NCBI GenBank assembly: GCA_965222065.1
Contig: OZ244933.1
Span: 2,294,001-2,358,000 of the forward strand
Length of the DNA: 64,000 nucleotides
From: GM7GCV1 sp965222065
GTDB taxonomy: Bacteria; Pseudomonadota; Gammaproteobacteria; Pseudomonadales; GM7GCV1
Direction: 5' to 3'
Shown here: positions 26,942-36,638 of the stretch, in pieces
Layout: each line of letters starts with the position of its first letter
Numbering within the stretch: the first letter of the stretch is position 1
The notes under the pieces: model-generated
Told to the model about the DNA's origin: nothing
The model's database searches: none
The model's input: the letters and a program-made list of their open reading frames with translations, nothing else
Made by a program: the position numbers and the translations under genes

Positions 26942-27213
26942 TCTGCAGCGATCTGGTATAAGTTGCGGTGGCGCCGTACAGAATGAATGACCTGCTGCTC
27001 ACGAAAAAAGACGGAAAAGTATTCGTAGCGCCAGGTTCGTATATGTGCTTTGCCATCGAGCCGGGTCGTGCGTTGGGGTGGACCAAACACTGAGACAATT
27101 TCAGCCTGGGACTGCCCTTTTTGGGGCATCCGGAATGAAGGATTATCTGATTGTTCGGCATAAGCTTGAGGGTCGTCCGACCAGACATGGGACATACAGA
27201 AAACCTGGATCAC
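26938..27213 (-). CDS. small exported protein, BamE/SmpA-like fold suspected
   Basis: A small protein (about 91 aa) with the pattern PQKGQSQAEIVSVFGPPQ followed by ITRW-like HIRTWRYEYFSVFFREQQVIHSV. This resembles a family of short gammaproteobacterial proteins with a SmpA/OmlA-type fold. The frame offers GTG at 27211-27213. An ATT at 27235-27237 would instead give IKNVALTLVIQVFCMSHVWS, a better signal peptide, so the true start may be a rare ATT codon. It is convergent with the TgpA gene, overlapping its stop by four bases. The function is unknown. Confidence 0.6.
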   Translation of the reverse strand: MIQVFCMSHVWSDDPQAYAEQSDNPSFRMPQKGQSQAEIVSVFGPPQRTTRLDGKAHIRTWRYEYFSVFFREQQVIHSVRRHRNLYQIAAD

Positions 27214-27410
27214 AAGTGTCAGTGCAACGTTTTTAATCGCTTCTGTACAAGCATGACAAATACTCCTTACCGAGTTGCTGTTAAGCTAGCACCCTTTATG
27301 ACGCTGCTCCGTATTTCTGGCAGGTTTCCGGAAATCAGGTTGCAAATAAGTGATTTATTTCCACGTGTAAGCGGGACTGGTCGACAAACGGCGCATTTTT
27401 TACGATTCAG

Positions 27411-28688
27411 ATGAACTTCACTCCTTCTCTCCCGTTCACGGTTGGCCTGCGTTACGCCCGGGGGCGTCAGCGCAACCGGTTTGGCTCAGTCGTGGCGGCC
27501 TTTTCTGTATTTGGTATGGCGCTGGGTGTGGCTGCCCTGATTATTGTTTTGTCGGTGATGAACGGCTTCAATCGGGAAATCAGGGAACGTTTTCAATTGG
27601 TCTCGCCACAGCTGACACTGCTGCCGTCACCTGCGGGACAGCAGGAAAGCCAGGTGCCTCGTGCAACAGTAGCGTCATTCCTGGAATCCAGTCAGTGGGT
27701 GTCTGCCAGCTCGAATCAACTCGAAAGCTTTGCACTGATTGCCGGAAATGGCGTGCAAGTGCCTGTGACACTAAAAGGGATTGACCCGGGTCAGGATGCC
27801 GCTGTCGTGCCACTGTCAGAGGCGATTCTTTATGGTCGTGCCGAGTATCTTGATACCGGTTCGTTTGGCATCATCCTGGGTGGCTACATCGCCAGACAGT
27901 TGTTGGCCCAACCCGGTGATGAAATCAGTGTTTTGTTGCCCCAGGTACAGGTGACTCCCGCGGGGATCTATCCCCGGGAAAAGCGGTTTCAGGTCGTGGG
28001 CATTTTTGATTCCGGCTCACAGCTGGATTCCGACCTGGCCTATATTCACATAGACGATGCCAGCAGACTTTTTCGCCAGCGTGATGAAGATATGGGGTTT
28101 CGACTGAGGTTGGTTGACCAGCAATCTGACAGGGAATTTGCCAGTGAATTACAGACATTTTTTGATCAGGAAAATGCACAAGGCTGGCAGCTAACCAGTT
28201 GGTCGAGCAATTACGAAAGCCTGTTCAAGGCGATGGCCATGGAGAAAGTCACCGTCGGGCTGTTACTGATGATCATTGTGTTTGTGGCGGCCTTTAATAT
28301 TGTCAGCGGGCTGGTCATGATGGTGTCCGACAAGCGGTCGGATATGGCTGTTCTCCGAACGCTGGGAGCCAATACAAAAACCGTGATGCGAATCTTTGTG
28401 GTACAGGGGATGGCGTTAGGGCTGACGGGGATCATCCTGGGTGCTCTGTCGGGCACACTGTTGGCATTCTACTTGTCGGATGTGGTCCGGTTTTTCGAGC
28501 AGCTCTCCGACTCAAGGGTGTTTGATCCCAGTGTTTTTTACGTGAGTTTTCTACCCAGTCAGTGGCTGTTAAGTGATTTTATCTGGGTGGTGGGCGCTTC
28601 ACTCGTGCTGACACTGCTGGCGACGATTATCCCTGCCTGGCAAGCGTCAAAAATTACGCCAACCGAAGCACTGACTTACAAACAATAA
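27411..28688 (+). CDS. lolC: lipoprotein-releasing ABC transporter membrane subunit LolC
   Basis: Inner-membrane subunit of LolCDE, which extracts outer-membrane lipoproteins for LolA. It is 425 aa with the FtsX-like layout: one N-terminal helix (VVAAFSVFGMALGVAALIIVLSVMNGFNREI), a large periplasmic domain, and three C-terminal helices ending in PAWQASKITPTEALTYK. The motif VMNGFNREIRERFQ is a Lol hallmark. It leads lolC-lolD-lolE. The LolC versus LolE names follow gene order. Confidence 0.92.
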   Translation: MNFTPSLPFTVGLRYARGRQRNRFGSVVAAFSVFGMALGVAALIIVLSVMNGFNREIRERFQLVSPQLTLLPSPAGQQESQVPRATVASFLESSQWVSASSNQLESFALIAGNGVQVPVTLKGIDPGQDAAVVPLSEAILYGRAEYLDTGSFGIILGGYIARQLLAQPGDEISVLLPQVQVTPAGIYPREKRFQVVGIFDSGSQLDSDLAYIHIDDASRLFRQRDEDMGFRLRLVDQQSDREFASELQTFFDQENAQGWQLTSWSSNYESLFKAMAMEKVTVGLLLMIIVFVAAFNIVSGLVMMVSDKRSDMAVLRTLGANTKTVMRIFVVQGMALGLTGIILGALSGTLLAFYLSDVVRFFEQLSDSRVFDPSVFYVSFLPSQWLLSDFIWVVGASLVLTLLATIIPAWQASKITPTEALTYKQ

Positions 28689-28737
28689 TGATGAGATGAC
28701 CGAGATACCTCGACAAGAAACAAACAAGGAACCAAAC

Positions 28738-29427
28738 ATGGCCCAGGAGAAGCAAGAAGTGCTGGTTTGCAAGGGGCTGGAACGCAACTACCAGCTTGGG
28801 CCGGAAAAGCTGCAGATTCTTAGCGGTGTTGACCTGTCCGTGCACAAGGGAGAGCGCCTGGCCATTATGGGTGCCAGCGGGGCGGGAAAAACCACTTTGT
28901 TGAACCTCTTGGGCGCCCTGGACGAACCCGATGCCGGGGAAGTCTGGATTGACGGTACCCGGGTGAATGGGCTGTCAGAATCCGCCCGGGCAAACCTGCG
29001 CAACAGGGCCCTGGGTTTTGTCTTTCAGTTTCATCACCTGTTGCCTGAGTTCACCGCACTGGAAAACGTGGCCATGCCGCTTTGGCTGCGCGGGCAATCC
29101 CGCAAGGAGGCCGCGATACAGGCACGGGAAGTTCTTGATCGGGTGGGTATGTCGGCGCGTTTTGAGCACAAGCCCTCTGAACTCTCTGGTGGTGAACGAC
29201 AACGGGTGGCGATTGCCAGGGCACTGGCCGGTGAGCCGCGGGTTCTGTTAATGGATGAGCCAACGGGAAACCTGGATCGGGAAAACGCCAAACGGGTGAT
29301 CGATTTGATTGAACAATTGAATCAGCAAACCGGTTCTGCACTGGTTGTGGTCACACATGATTCCGAAATTGCTGATCATATGGATCGACAGTTGCAACTG
29401 GTCGGAGGCAAATTGCAGTCCCCATGA
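28738..29427 (+). CDS. lolD: lipoprotein-releasing ABC transporter ATPase LolD
   Basis: ATPase of LolCDE. Walker A is GASGAGKTT, the Q-loop lies in FVFQFHHLLPEFTALENV, the ABC signature is LSGGERQRVAIARAL, Walker B is VLLMDEPTGNLD, and the switch His is in VVVTHD. The ATG at 28738 was chosen because AAGGA lies 7 bases upstream; an in-frame ATG at 28696 adds 14 hydrophilic residues. It is 229 aa, the normal LolD size. Its TGA overlaps the lolE ATG. Confidence 0.94.
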   Translation: MAQEKQEVLVCKGLERNYQLGPEKLQILSGVDLSVHKGERLAIMGASGAGKTTLLNLLGALDEPDAGEVWIDGTRVNGLSESARANLRNRALGFVFQFHHLLPEFTALENVAMPLWLRGQSRKEAAIQAREVLDRVGMSARFEHKPSELSGGERQRVAIARALAGEPRVLLMDEPTGNLDRENAKRVIDLIEQLNQQTGSALVVVTHDSEIADHMDRQLQLVGGKLQSP

Positions 29428-30659
29428 TTGCCCTGGAATCCCGAATGGCGCTGCGCTACACCCTGGGGCATCGACGCAGCCATCTGGCAAACTTTATTAC
29501 GCTGGTATCGACGCTGGGACTGGTATTGGGTGTCAGCCTGTTGATTACCGTGCTGTCAGTGATGAACGGCTTTGACAAGGAAATGCGCGAACGCATTTTG
29601 ATGTTGTTGCCTCATGTCCGTTTTACCCAGATGGTGGTGGCTGATCGGGTGGATTGGCAAACAGACCGACAAACGATCCTGGGGCATCCGCAGGTTCTGT
29701 CGGCGAGCCCTTTTACCGAACTGGAAGTGTTGTTTCGGCATCGCGGGCAGGTGGAACCTGGTCTGCTGTATGCGTTTGATCCCCAGCTTGAACTGGATCA
29801 GTCCGCAACCGGATTTTCCCGCCTGCTCGGTCAGGAACTGTTAGAAAACATGCAGGCAAACCCGGGGCTGGTATTGGGAGCAGGTGTTGCCTCCCGGCTG
29901 AATGTGACCGAGGGCGACCAACTGGTTGTGCTGGTATTCCAGAGGGATACGCAGCAACTTCAGGCGGCGAGTATGCAGATCGCCTCCATTTTTCATTCAG
30001 GGACAGAAATGGATCAGCGTCTGGGGCTCATGTCATTTCGGCAACTGGGTGATATTCCCGGCCAGTCAGTTGTCCCGGAAGGTTTGCGAGTGCAGCTTCG
30101 CGATGTATTTGCGGCACGCCAGGCGGGGCGAGAGCTTGAAAGCGGTCTTCCCATGGGCTATCGCTTTACTACCTGGCAACAAACGCATGGCAATTTGTAC
30201 GAAGCGATCCAGATGTCACGTTATCTGGTGGCATTGATCGTGATGCTGATTTTGGTGATTGCTGCATTCAACCTGGTAGCCACCCTGATTATTGCCTCGG
30301 CGGATAAACAGAGCGAGGTCGCTATTCTCAAAACCCTGGGTGCCAGGCCGGGAAGCCTGGCAAGGGTATTTGCGCTGCAGGGCATGTTTATTGGGACGTT
30401 GGGCAGTGTGATCGGCGGTATTCTGGGCGCTTTGCTCTCGCTGAATCTGACCGGGATATCCTTGATGCTGGAAAACGTATTTGGATTCAAGATCCTGAGT
30501 ACGGAAGTCTATCCGCTGGATTACCTGCCTTCTTCCCTGCACTGGGGGCAATTGGCGTTTGTGGTTGGTGTGTCGATCTTTCTCAGTGTGCTGGCGTCAG
30601 TCTACCCGGCCTGGAAAGTATCCCGGGTTGAGCCTTCGGCAGTACTTCGCTACGAATAG
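29424..30659 (+). CDS. lolE: lipoprotein-releasing ABC transporter membrane subunit LolE
   Basis: The second FtsX-like subunit of LolCDE, 411 aa. It has the LITVLSVMNGFDKEMRERIL motif after the first membrane helix, a periplasmic domain, and three more helices (MLILVIAAFNLVATLIIASA and two near the end), finishing with YPAWKVSRVEPSAVLRYE. The start overlaps lolD by four bases. It is paralogous to LolC, as usual in gammaproteobacteria. Confidence 0.92.
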   Translation: MIALESRMALRYTLGHRRSHLANFITLVSTLGLVLGVSLLITVLSVMNGFDKEMRERILMLLPHVRFTQMVVADRVDWQTDRQTILGHPQVLSASPFTELEVLFRHRGQVEPGLLYAFDPQLELDQSATGFSRLLGQELLENMQANPGLVLGAGVASRLNVTEGDQLVVLVFQRDTQQLQAASMQIASIFHSGTEMDQRLGLMSFRQLGDIPGQSVVPEGLRVQLRDVFAARQAGRELESGLPMGYRFTTWQQTHGNLYEAIQMSRYLVALIVMLILVIAAFNLVATLIIASADKQSEVAILKTLGARPGSLARVFALQGMFIGTLGSVIGGILGALLSLNLTGISLMLENVFGFKILSTEVYPLDYLPSSLHWGQLAFVVGVSIFLSVLASVYPAWKVSRVEPSAVLRYE

Positions 30660-30688
30660 TCGTTGCTCTCTGCTTACTGCGGGCATCT

Positions 30689-31198
30689 TTATTGGCGCGG
30701 ACGTTTACGCCAGCGTCGGTTAACTTCAAGCACCCAAAAAAGCTGAATCCCGTAATAACCCGCCAGGCCGGTCATCAGGCTTAGTATGCCGGAGCCAAGC
30801 AGTATGGGTTTCCAGACATCAAACAGAAGTGTTTTCCACTCATGGTAATCGATGCTGGACAGGTTGATCTTTTCTTCTACGCCCAGCAATTGCGCGCCCA
30901 GCCAGTATTCCGCATATAAAACGAAGGGGAAGGTCAGGGGGTTGCTGATCCATACCAGGGCAATACTCAGGGCCAGATTCGCCCTGACCCAGACGGCCAA
31001 TAACGCCGCAATAAGCATGTGACCATAGACAGGCGTCATGGCGACAGCCAGGCCGATAGCAAAGGCCCGGCTAACAGAGTGACGATTCAGGTGAAAAAGG
31101 TTGTCGTCTTGCAGCAAATGGGCAATAGAGCGCAGGGATTGATGCTGACGTATGGTGTCCCTGCCCGGGCCAATACGCTTGAAAATGTTTTTGGGCAT
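30689..31198 (-). CDS. DUF2062 membrane protein
   Basis: A 169-aa inner-membrane protein of the DUF2062 family. The start was set at the ATG at 31196-31198 (MPKNIFKRIGPGRDTIR), which gives the family N-terminus; upstream in-frame codons add unrelated sequence. The diagnostic core is HSVSRAFAIGLAVAMTPVYGHMLIA and LALSIALVWISNPLTFPFVLY, with a last helix near residue 140. The function is unknown. It is convergent with lolE and divergent from comEC, its usual neighbour in related genomes. Confidence 0.85.
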   Translation of the reverse strand: MPKNIFKRIGPGRDTIRQHQSLRSIAHLLQDDNLFHLNRHSVSRAFAIGLAVAMTPVYGHMLIAALLAVWVRANLALSIALVWISNPLTFPFVLYAEYWLGAQLLGVEEKINLSSIDYHEWKTLLFDVWKPILLGSGILSLMTGLAGYYGIQLFWVLEVNRRWRKRPRQ

Positions 31199-31340
31199 AA
31201 CGGACTTCAATGCCTGGTAAGTGATTCCCGGTAAACAATTATTTTGACATCCCGACGTCGGGAAAGTGCAAGTTAAAACAGGGAGTCTGCTAGACTCAGG
31301 CGCATCAGGATGATTTTCGACAGAGTACAGGGAGTACGTT

Positions 31341-33653
31341 ATGCAGCAGATCCATGCATTGCTGGCATTTGTGGCCGGGGTGTTCATACCCTGCTTTTAC
31401 TGGAGCAAGCCGGACTACCTTCCGCTGCTTTTTGCTTCCGCTGTTCTGGCATGTGCATATTACCGGTTTCGACGGATCTGGATGATCACTTTTTTGGCTG
31501 GCCTGACGTATGGCCATGTCGCTGCGGTTTCCTTTGATCAGTTATTGCTGCCAGATTCGCTCAATAACCAGGCGTTTCTGGTTCAGGGTGAACTGGTTGG
31601 GCTGCCGGAGCAGGGGGGCAGGGTCTGGCGGTTTAATCTGCAAACCCAGTCTCTCCAGCCGGTCTCAGATTCATCCGGCGAACCGCTTCCCAAGCCGACC
31701 GCAGAAAGAAAACTCCGTCTTTCCTTCTATGGGCAACCGGATCAGGTGTTTCGTCCCGGGGATCAACTTGTTTTTGAGGCTCGTCTGCGTCGCCCCCACG
31801 GACTGATGAATCCGGGACTGTTTGATTACCAGCGCTGGCTGGTGAGCGAGTCGATCAGTTCCACCGGTTATATATCAAATCTTATCGAACACAAGACCAG
31901 CGAGTCGCCAGGCGTTACAAGCATGCTGGATCACTGGCGCCAGGTTAAATCAGGTCAATTGCAACGCGCCGGCGTCCCCAGGGCGGACATACAGTCTGCG
32001 CTGACACTGGGGGATCGACAGTATGTGGATGCAGCTACCTGGGATCTGTTTGTCGATACCGGCGTAGTGCACCTGATGGTGATCTCGGGGCTGCACGTGG
32101 GTTTTGTTGCCGGGATGGCTTACTGGCTCAGCCGATGGATACTGTCCATTGTCTTGTTGCCGGCAAGACCAAACAGCCATCGATGGGCCAACCTGGCGGC
32201 GATACTGGCAGCCTGTATTTATGCGGGATTGGCTGGTTTTTCCGCCCCGACAATGCGCGCAATGATTATGCTTTGTGCATTGTTGCTGCCACGGTTTTTC
32301 TTTTTAAACACCTCACCCTGGTGGGGGTTGTCTTTAGCGCTGGCGGTGATAGCAGCCCTGGATCCCCGTGCGGTTTTGCAATCCGGTTTTTGGCTCTCCT
32401 TTCTTGCGGTCGCGCTGATCTTCCTGTCACTAAAAACCGGGGAACATGAAGGGTTGTGGCGAGGACTGATTCGAATACAGCTGATCTTCCTTGTGGGGTT
32501 TTCCGGTGTGATATTGCTGGTACAGGGACAGTTAAACCCGCTGGCATTTATCGCCAACCTGGTCGCCGTGCCACTGGTTAGCTTGCTGGTCGTGCCCATG
32601 GAAATATTCGGTCTGCTGGCCAGTCTCGTTTCCACGAATGCCAGCCTGTTCTTTTGGGGCATGGCCGGCCATCTCCTGGATTTTCTGGTGTTTGTTCTCA
32701 CCTGGATAAGTGAGTTATCTGAGTGGCGATTACAGCGTCAGCCACTTCCATTCTGGCTGATGGTATTCCCGGCTGCGGCCGGATTGACGCTGTTCTACTG
32801 GAAGAAGTGGTGGCAAAAAGCTATCGCCTTGATTTTGATGCTGCTGATGGTCGTACCCATTGATCACGAAACGTTTTTTTTGGAGGTAAGGGTATTTGAT
32901 GTAGGGCAGGGTCTGGCCGTCTTGGTAAGACAACCCGGGTACAGCCTGCTTTACGATACGGGGCCCAAATTCAGTGACGCATTTGATGCGGGCGCGGATA
33001 TTCTGCTGCCTTCATTCCGGCAACTGGGCATGGATTCGCTGGATGACGTAATCGTCAGCCACCCTGATGCCGATCATTTGGGGGGTTATGCTGGCCTGGC
33101 GAAAGGAATGAACATTGGGACAACGAGGGCAGGCCGCTGGTCGGGAAAAACGGCAGAAGCCAAAGCATGCCTTGCCGGCCAGAGCTGGCACGTTGGCTCC
33201 GTGACGTACAGGATTCTCTCCCCCACTGTGAAAGACCCAGGGCCGGACGTTCAGGTCGATAATGACCGGTCTTGTGTGCTGCAAATCCAATTTGGTGATC
33301 AATCACTGCTACTTCCCGGCGATATAGGATGGTCAGTCGAGAGGGGTATGCTGGCGCGCTATCAACTGGGAAAACAGGTATTGGTAGTTATTCCTCACCA
33401 TGGCAGCAAAAGCTCTTCCAGCCCGGAATTTGTCCGGGCAATCCGCCCAGGAATCGCGATCGCCAGTGCAGGCTACCTCAACCGTTTTGGCCATCCTGTC
33501 CCCGAGGTGTTGGCGCGTTATCAACAACAGGGTTCCCGTGTCATGAGTACCAGTGAGTCCGGAATGATTCGGGTTCTCTGGCGAGATGGACCAGAGGCAG
33601 TGCCGGAAATCGAGACCGAGGCAAAGCGGCGAATATTCTGGTGGCAGAAATAA
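31341..33653 (+). CDS. comEC: DNA internalisation competence protein ComEC/Rec2
   Basis: Inner-membrane channel for DNA uptake in natural transformation. It is 770 aa with all three usual parts. These are an N-terminal OB-type DUF4131 region, a ComEC competence domain of many membrane helices (HLMVISGLHVGFVAGMAYWLS and the LAGFSAPTMRAMIM block), and a C-terminal metallo-beta-lactamase domain (VFDVGQGLAVLVRQPG, SHPDADHLGG, LPGDIG, IPHHGSKSSSSPEF). The intact reading frame suggests transformation capacity if the Com pilus genes exist elsewhere. Confidence 0.93.
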   Translation: MQQIHALLAFVAGVFIPCFYWSKPDYLPLLFASAVLACAYYRFRRIWMITFLAGLTYGHVAAVSFDQLLLPDSLNNQAFLVQGELVGLPEQGGRVWRFNLQTQSLQPVSDSSGEPLPKPTAERKLRLSFYGQPDQVFRPGDQLVFEARLRRPHGLMNPGLFDYQRWLVSESISSTGYISNLIEHKTSESPGVTSMLDHWRQVKSGQLQRAGVPRADIQSALTLGDRQYVDAATWDLFVDTGVVHLMVISGLHVGFVAGMAYWLSRWILSIVLLPARPNSHRWANLAAILAACIYAGLAGFSAPTMRAMIMLCALLLPRFFFLNTSPWWGLSLALAVIAALDPRAVLQSGFWLSFLAVALIFLSLKTGEHEGLWRGLIRIQLIFLVGFSGVILLVQGQLNPLAFIANLVAVPLVSLLVVPMEIFGLLASLVSTNASLFFWGMAGHLLDFLVFVLTWISELSEWRLQRQPLPFWLMVFPAAAGLTLFYWKKWWQKAIALILMLLMVVPIDHETFFLEVRVFDVGQGLAVLVRQPGYSLLYDTGPKFSDAFDAGADILLPSFRQLGMDSLDDVIVSHPDADHLGGYAGLAKGMNIGTTRAGRWSGKTAEAKACLAGQSWHVGSVTYRILSPTVKDPGPDVQVDNDRSCVLQIQFGDQSLLLPGDIGWSVERGMLARYQLGKQVLVVIPHHGSKSSSSPEFVRAIRPGIAIASAGYLNRFGHPVPEVLARYQQQGSRVMSTSESGMIRVLWRDGPEAVPEIETEAKRRIFWWQK

Positions 33654-33708
33654 ATTTTGGTTACAGTGGGTCGAATCCATTTTTCAGGCCCAGAGAGGAA
33701 TATTTTTA

Positions 33709-34350
33709 GTGTACGAAATAGTGGTCGCAGGTGGTTGGCTCATGGTGCCCATCCTGCTTTGTTCGCTGGTTTCTGTAGCCATCATTATTGAGCGCTTCTG
33801 GTCTTTGGGCCGCAACAAAATTCTCCCTCCGGGGCTGCTTCGTTACGTCTGGGATCTCTACAAGTCCAACAAATTATCCATGGATCGCATTATGGAGCTT
33901 CGCCAGGACAGTCCCCTGGGCGAAGTATTCTCCGCAGGGCTGGTCAACCAGGCCCACGGACGCGATGTAATGAAAGACGCCATGGAAGAGGCGGGCAGCA
34001 AGGTCGCTCACGAGATGGAGCGTTTTCTGGCTGCACTGGGTACCATCGCTGCCGTTACGCCTCTCCTGGGTTTGCTGGGCACGGTATTGGGCATGATCGA
34101 GGTGTTTACCGAAATCATGGCCAGTGGAACCGGGGATACAGGGCGACTTGCCGGGGGCATTTCCACAGCATTGATTACTACCGCCTCGGGTTTGACCGTC
34201 GCCATTCCCAGTATGGTGTTCCATCGTTACTTTGAACGCCAGATAGATGGCATGGTGGTGGATATGGAGCATCAGTGTTCACGCCTTGTGGATGCTATCT
34301 TCAGTGGCAAAGTACTTTCTGACACGGTGGAAGGGGCCAGTCAGGAGTGA
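33709..34350 (+). CDS. MotA/TolQ/ExbB-family proton channel protein
   Basis: A 213-aa inner-membrane protein with three helices, forming a proton-driven motor with the ExbD-like protein that follows. The GTG at 33709 was chosen: AGAGGA lies upstream, and VYEIVVAGGWLMVPILLCSL is the family N-terminus. The family blocks are AAVTPLLGLLGTVLGMIEVF and GGISTALITTASGLTVAIPS. Its TGA overlaps the GTG of the next gene. In this comEC-lpxK setting the pair is conserved in gammaproteobacteria, although its partner system is undefined. Confidence 0.9.
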   Translation: MYEIVVAGGWLMVPILLCSLVSVAIIIERFWSLGRNKILPPGLLRYVWDLYKSNKLSMDRIMELRQDSPLGEVFSAGLVNQAHGRDVMKDAMEEAGSKVAHEMERFLAALGTIAAVTPLLGLLGTVLGMIEVFTEIMASGTGDTGRLAGGISTALITTASGLTVAIPSMVFHRYFERQIDGMVVDMEHQCSRLVDAIFSGKVLSDTVEGASQE

Positions 34351-34772
34351 AGTTTCGCAAACAGCGCAAAGAGATGGTGCAGCTCAATCTGACGCCGCTC
34401 ATTGACGTCGTTTTTTTGCTGTTGATTTTTTTTATGGTGTCCACCAGTTTTACCCGCGAAAACCAGTTGCAGATTAACCTGCCGGAAGCCAGTGCCGAGG
34501 AAGTTTCTACGGTGGCACAAGGCCTGACCCTGACTGTCCAGGAAAACGGCAGTTATGCAATCAATGGCCGGGTGTTGTCCAGTAATTCCATCGACATTAT
34601 TAAGGAAGCCCTGCTGGCTGAGTCCCAGGGCCGGGTTGAGCAAAGTTTGTTGTTGGTTGCCGACGCCAATGCCTCACACCAGTCAGTTGTTCGGGCAATG
34701 GATGCGGCGGGACAGCTGGGGTTTTCCAACCTGAGGATTTCCACTCAGGAGCCTGTGTCAGGCCAGAACTAG
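34347..34772 (+). CDS. ExbD/TolR-family protein
   Basis: A 141-aa protein with one membrane helix (NLTPLIDVVFLLLIFFMVSTSF) holding the conserved Asp of ExbD/TolR that carries protons, then a periplasmic domain. It starts with GTG overlapping the stop of the ExbB-like gene. It is followed closely by lpxK. Confidence 0.9.
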   Translation: MKFRKQRKEMVQLNLTPLIDVVFLLLIFFMVSTSFTRENQLQINLPEASAEEVSTVAQGLTLTVQENGSYAINGRVLSSNSIDIIKEALLAESQGRVEQSLLLVADANASHQSVVRAMDAAGQLGFSNLRISTQEPVSGQN

Positions 34773-34786
34773 TTTAGGCGGATACC

Positions 34787-35824
34787 ATGAGTCTGGAGCA
34801 GATAATTACCAGGGCCTGGTACGAAGACAAATCCTGGGTTCGGTGCCTGTCATTATTGACCCCTCTCTATCGCTATGGGCTGAAGCGTGCGAAAACCCGG
34901 GCATCCAGACAAAAGGTCCGCCTGCCTGTGCCGGTGATTGTTGTCGGCAATCTCACCGTTGGAGGCACTGGCAAGACCCCGTTGATTATGTTTTTGGCAG
35001 AGGCACTGGGAAAACGGGGGCGGCATGTGGGCATTGTGTCGCGCGGCTACGGATCTCGCGCCAACCGTTATCCCTATAAGGTCATGGCTTCTGATCGGGC
35101 CGAAGTCGTGGGGGACGAGCCCTTAATGCTGGCTCAAACACTCGATATTCCGGTGGTTATTGACCGTGATCGGCTGGCGGCAATTGAACACTTGCTGGAA
35201 ATGCACTCGGAAACCGATGTCATCCTGTCTGATGACGGCATGCAACACTATCAGATGCCTCGGGATATGGAGATCCTGGTGGTCGATGGCAGCCGCGAAC
35301 TGGGTAATGAACAACTATTGCCGGCAGGCCCGCTTCGCGAACCACTGGAACGGCTTGCCACCGTCGATTTTTGCCTGGTCAACGGCGGCAAGAAGGAACT
35401 CAGCTCTCTGGCCCTTCGCTATGCTGAACCGGGCAGGTTTCATCTTGAACCCGGTCGATGGCGCCAGGCTGCTACCGGAGAAGTCTGCGAATTGGGAGCC
35501 TTGCCCTATGCAAAAGAGGTTCATGCGATTGCCGGTATTGGGAACCCGGAGCGCTTTTACGATACGCTGAGAACGCTCGGTATCGAATTCGAACCGCATT
35601 CCCTGGATGATCACCAGGGGATGACCGAGGCGGAGCTGATTCGCCTGGGTGTGGCAAACCCCGAAGTTCAGCTGCTGATGACAAGCAAGGACGAGGTAAA
35701 ATACCGGGAAATGATTCAAAGACATGCTTGGAACAATGTCTGGGTGCTGGATGTGAGTGTTCAGATGGAGCCCGCATTACAGGGTGCTATCCTGGATGCA
35801 ATCGAAGAAAAGCTGGGTTTGTAA
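34787..35824 (+). CDS. lpxK: tetraacyldisaccharide 4'-kinase LpxK
   Basis: Membrane-associated kinase that phosphorylates the lipid A precursor at the 4' position. It is 345 aa. The P-loop VVGNLTVGGTGKTP (about residues 52-65) and the VSRGYGSRA, DGMQHYQMPRDMEILVVDG and NQQ-like LGNEQLLPAGPLREPL blocks identify it. It lies in an exbB-exbD-lpxK-kdsB run, linking it to lipopolysaccharide synthesis. Confidence 0.95.
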   Translation: MSLEQIITRAWYEDKSWVRCLSLLTPLYRYGLKRAKTRASRQKVRLPVPVIVVGNLTVGGTGKTPLIMFLAEALGKRGRHVGIVSRGYGSRANRYPYKVMASDRAEVVGDEPLMLAQTLDIPVVIDRDRLAAIEHLLEMHSETDVILSDDGMQHYQMPRDMEILVVDGSRELGNEQLLPAGPLREPLERLATVDFCLVNGGKKELSSLALRYAEPGRFHLEPGRWRQAATGEVCELGALPYAKEVHAIAGIGNPERFYDTLRTLGIEFEPHSLDDHQGMTEAELIRLGVANPEVQLLMTSKDEVKYREMIQRHAWNNVWVLDVSVQMEPALQGAILDAIEEKLGL

Positions 35825-35851
35825 TATCCCGGAACCAACCTCAAGAAAACG

Positions 35852-36622
35852 ATGAATTTTACAGTTGTTATACCGGCGCGCTTTGCGTCAACACGTTTGC
35901 CAGGCAAGCCTTTGGCTGAGATTGCCGGAAAGTCCATGATTCAGCGCACCTGGGAGCAGGCCTGCCAGTCTTCGGCAGACCGGGTTCTGGTGGCGACAGA
36001 CCATCCGGATGTATACGAGGCGGTGGAGTCCTTTGGTGGCGATGCGGTAATGACCCGGGATGATCACCTGTCGGGCACAGACCGGCTTGCCGAAGTGGCC
36101 GACCTGATCTCCGCCGGGGATGACGAAATACTGGTCAACGTTCAGGGTGATGAGCCGCTTATTCCCCCCGAGGTGATCAATCAGGTAGCCACCAATCTTT
36201 TTACTCACGGTGAATGTGCCTGTGCGACCCTGGCTGAACCCATTACCAACGTAGGAGATTTTCTTAATCCGGCGGTGGTTAAGGTAGTGAGCGACGATGA
36301 TGGGCGGGCACTTTACTTTAGTCGGGCACCTATCCCTTATCCACGAGACAAGATGTCGGACTTGCTTAAACAGGCACCGGAATCTGACCTGAACGCGGTG
36401 AATGCCTTCAGGCATATTGGTATCTACGCCTATCGTGCAGGATTGCTCAGACAATTTACCCGGTGGGCAGCGGTGCCGCTGGAATTGACCGAGTCGCTGG
36501 AACAGCTTCGTGTTCTGGCCAATGGAAAGTTCATCCATGTGGATACAGCCTGTGATGACGTGCCCGGGGGCGTGGATACCCCGGAAGATTTACTTCGTAT
36601 CCAGCGTTTTTTCGACAAATAA
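35852..36622 (+). CDS. kdsB: 3-deoxy-manno-octulosonate cytidylyltransferase KdsB
   Basis: Cytosolic enzyme that activates KDO as CMP-KDO. It is 256 aa with VIPARFASTRLPGKPLAEI, VATDHPDVYEAVESFGG, VNVQGDEPLIPP and PGGVDTPEDLLRI, all KdsB hallmarks. The small Trm112-like gene often found between lpxK and kdsB is not here; only 27 bases separate the two. Confidence 0.96.
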   Translation: MNFTVVIPARFASTRLPGKPLAEIAGKSMIQRTWEQACQSSADRVLVATDHPDVYEAVESFGGDAVMTRDDHLSGTDRLAEVADLISAGDDEILVNVQGDEPLIPPEVINQVATNLFTHGECACATLAEPITNVGDFLNPAVVKVVSDDDGRALYFSRAPIPYPRDKMSDLLKQAPESDLNAVNAFRHIGIYAYRAGLLRQFTRWAAVPLELTESLEQLRVLANGKFIHVDTACDDVPGGVDTPEDLLRIQRFFDK

Positions 36623-36638
36623 ATAGACCAGGAGCGTT

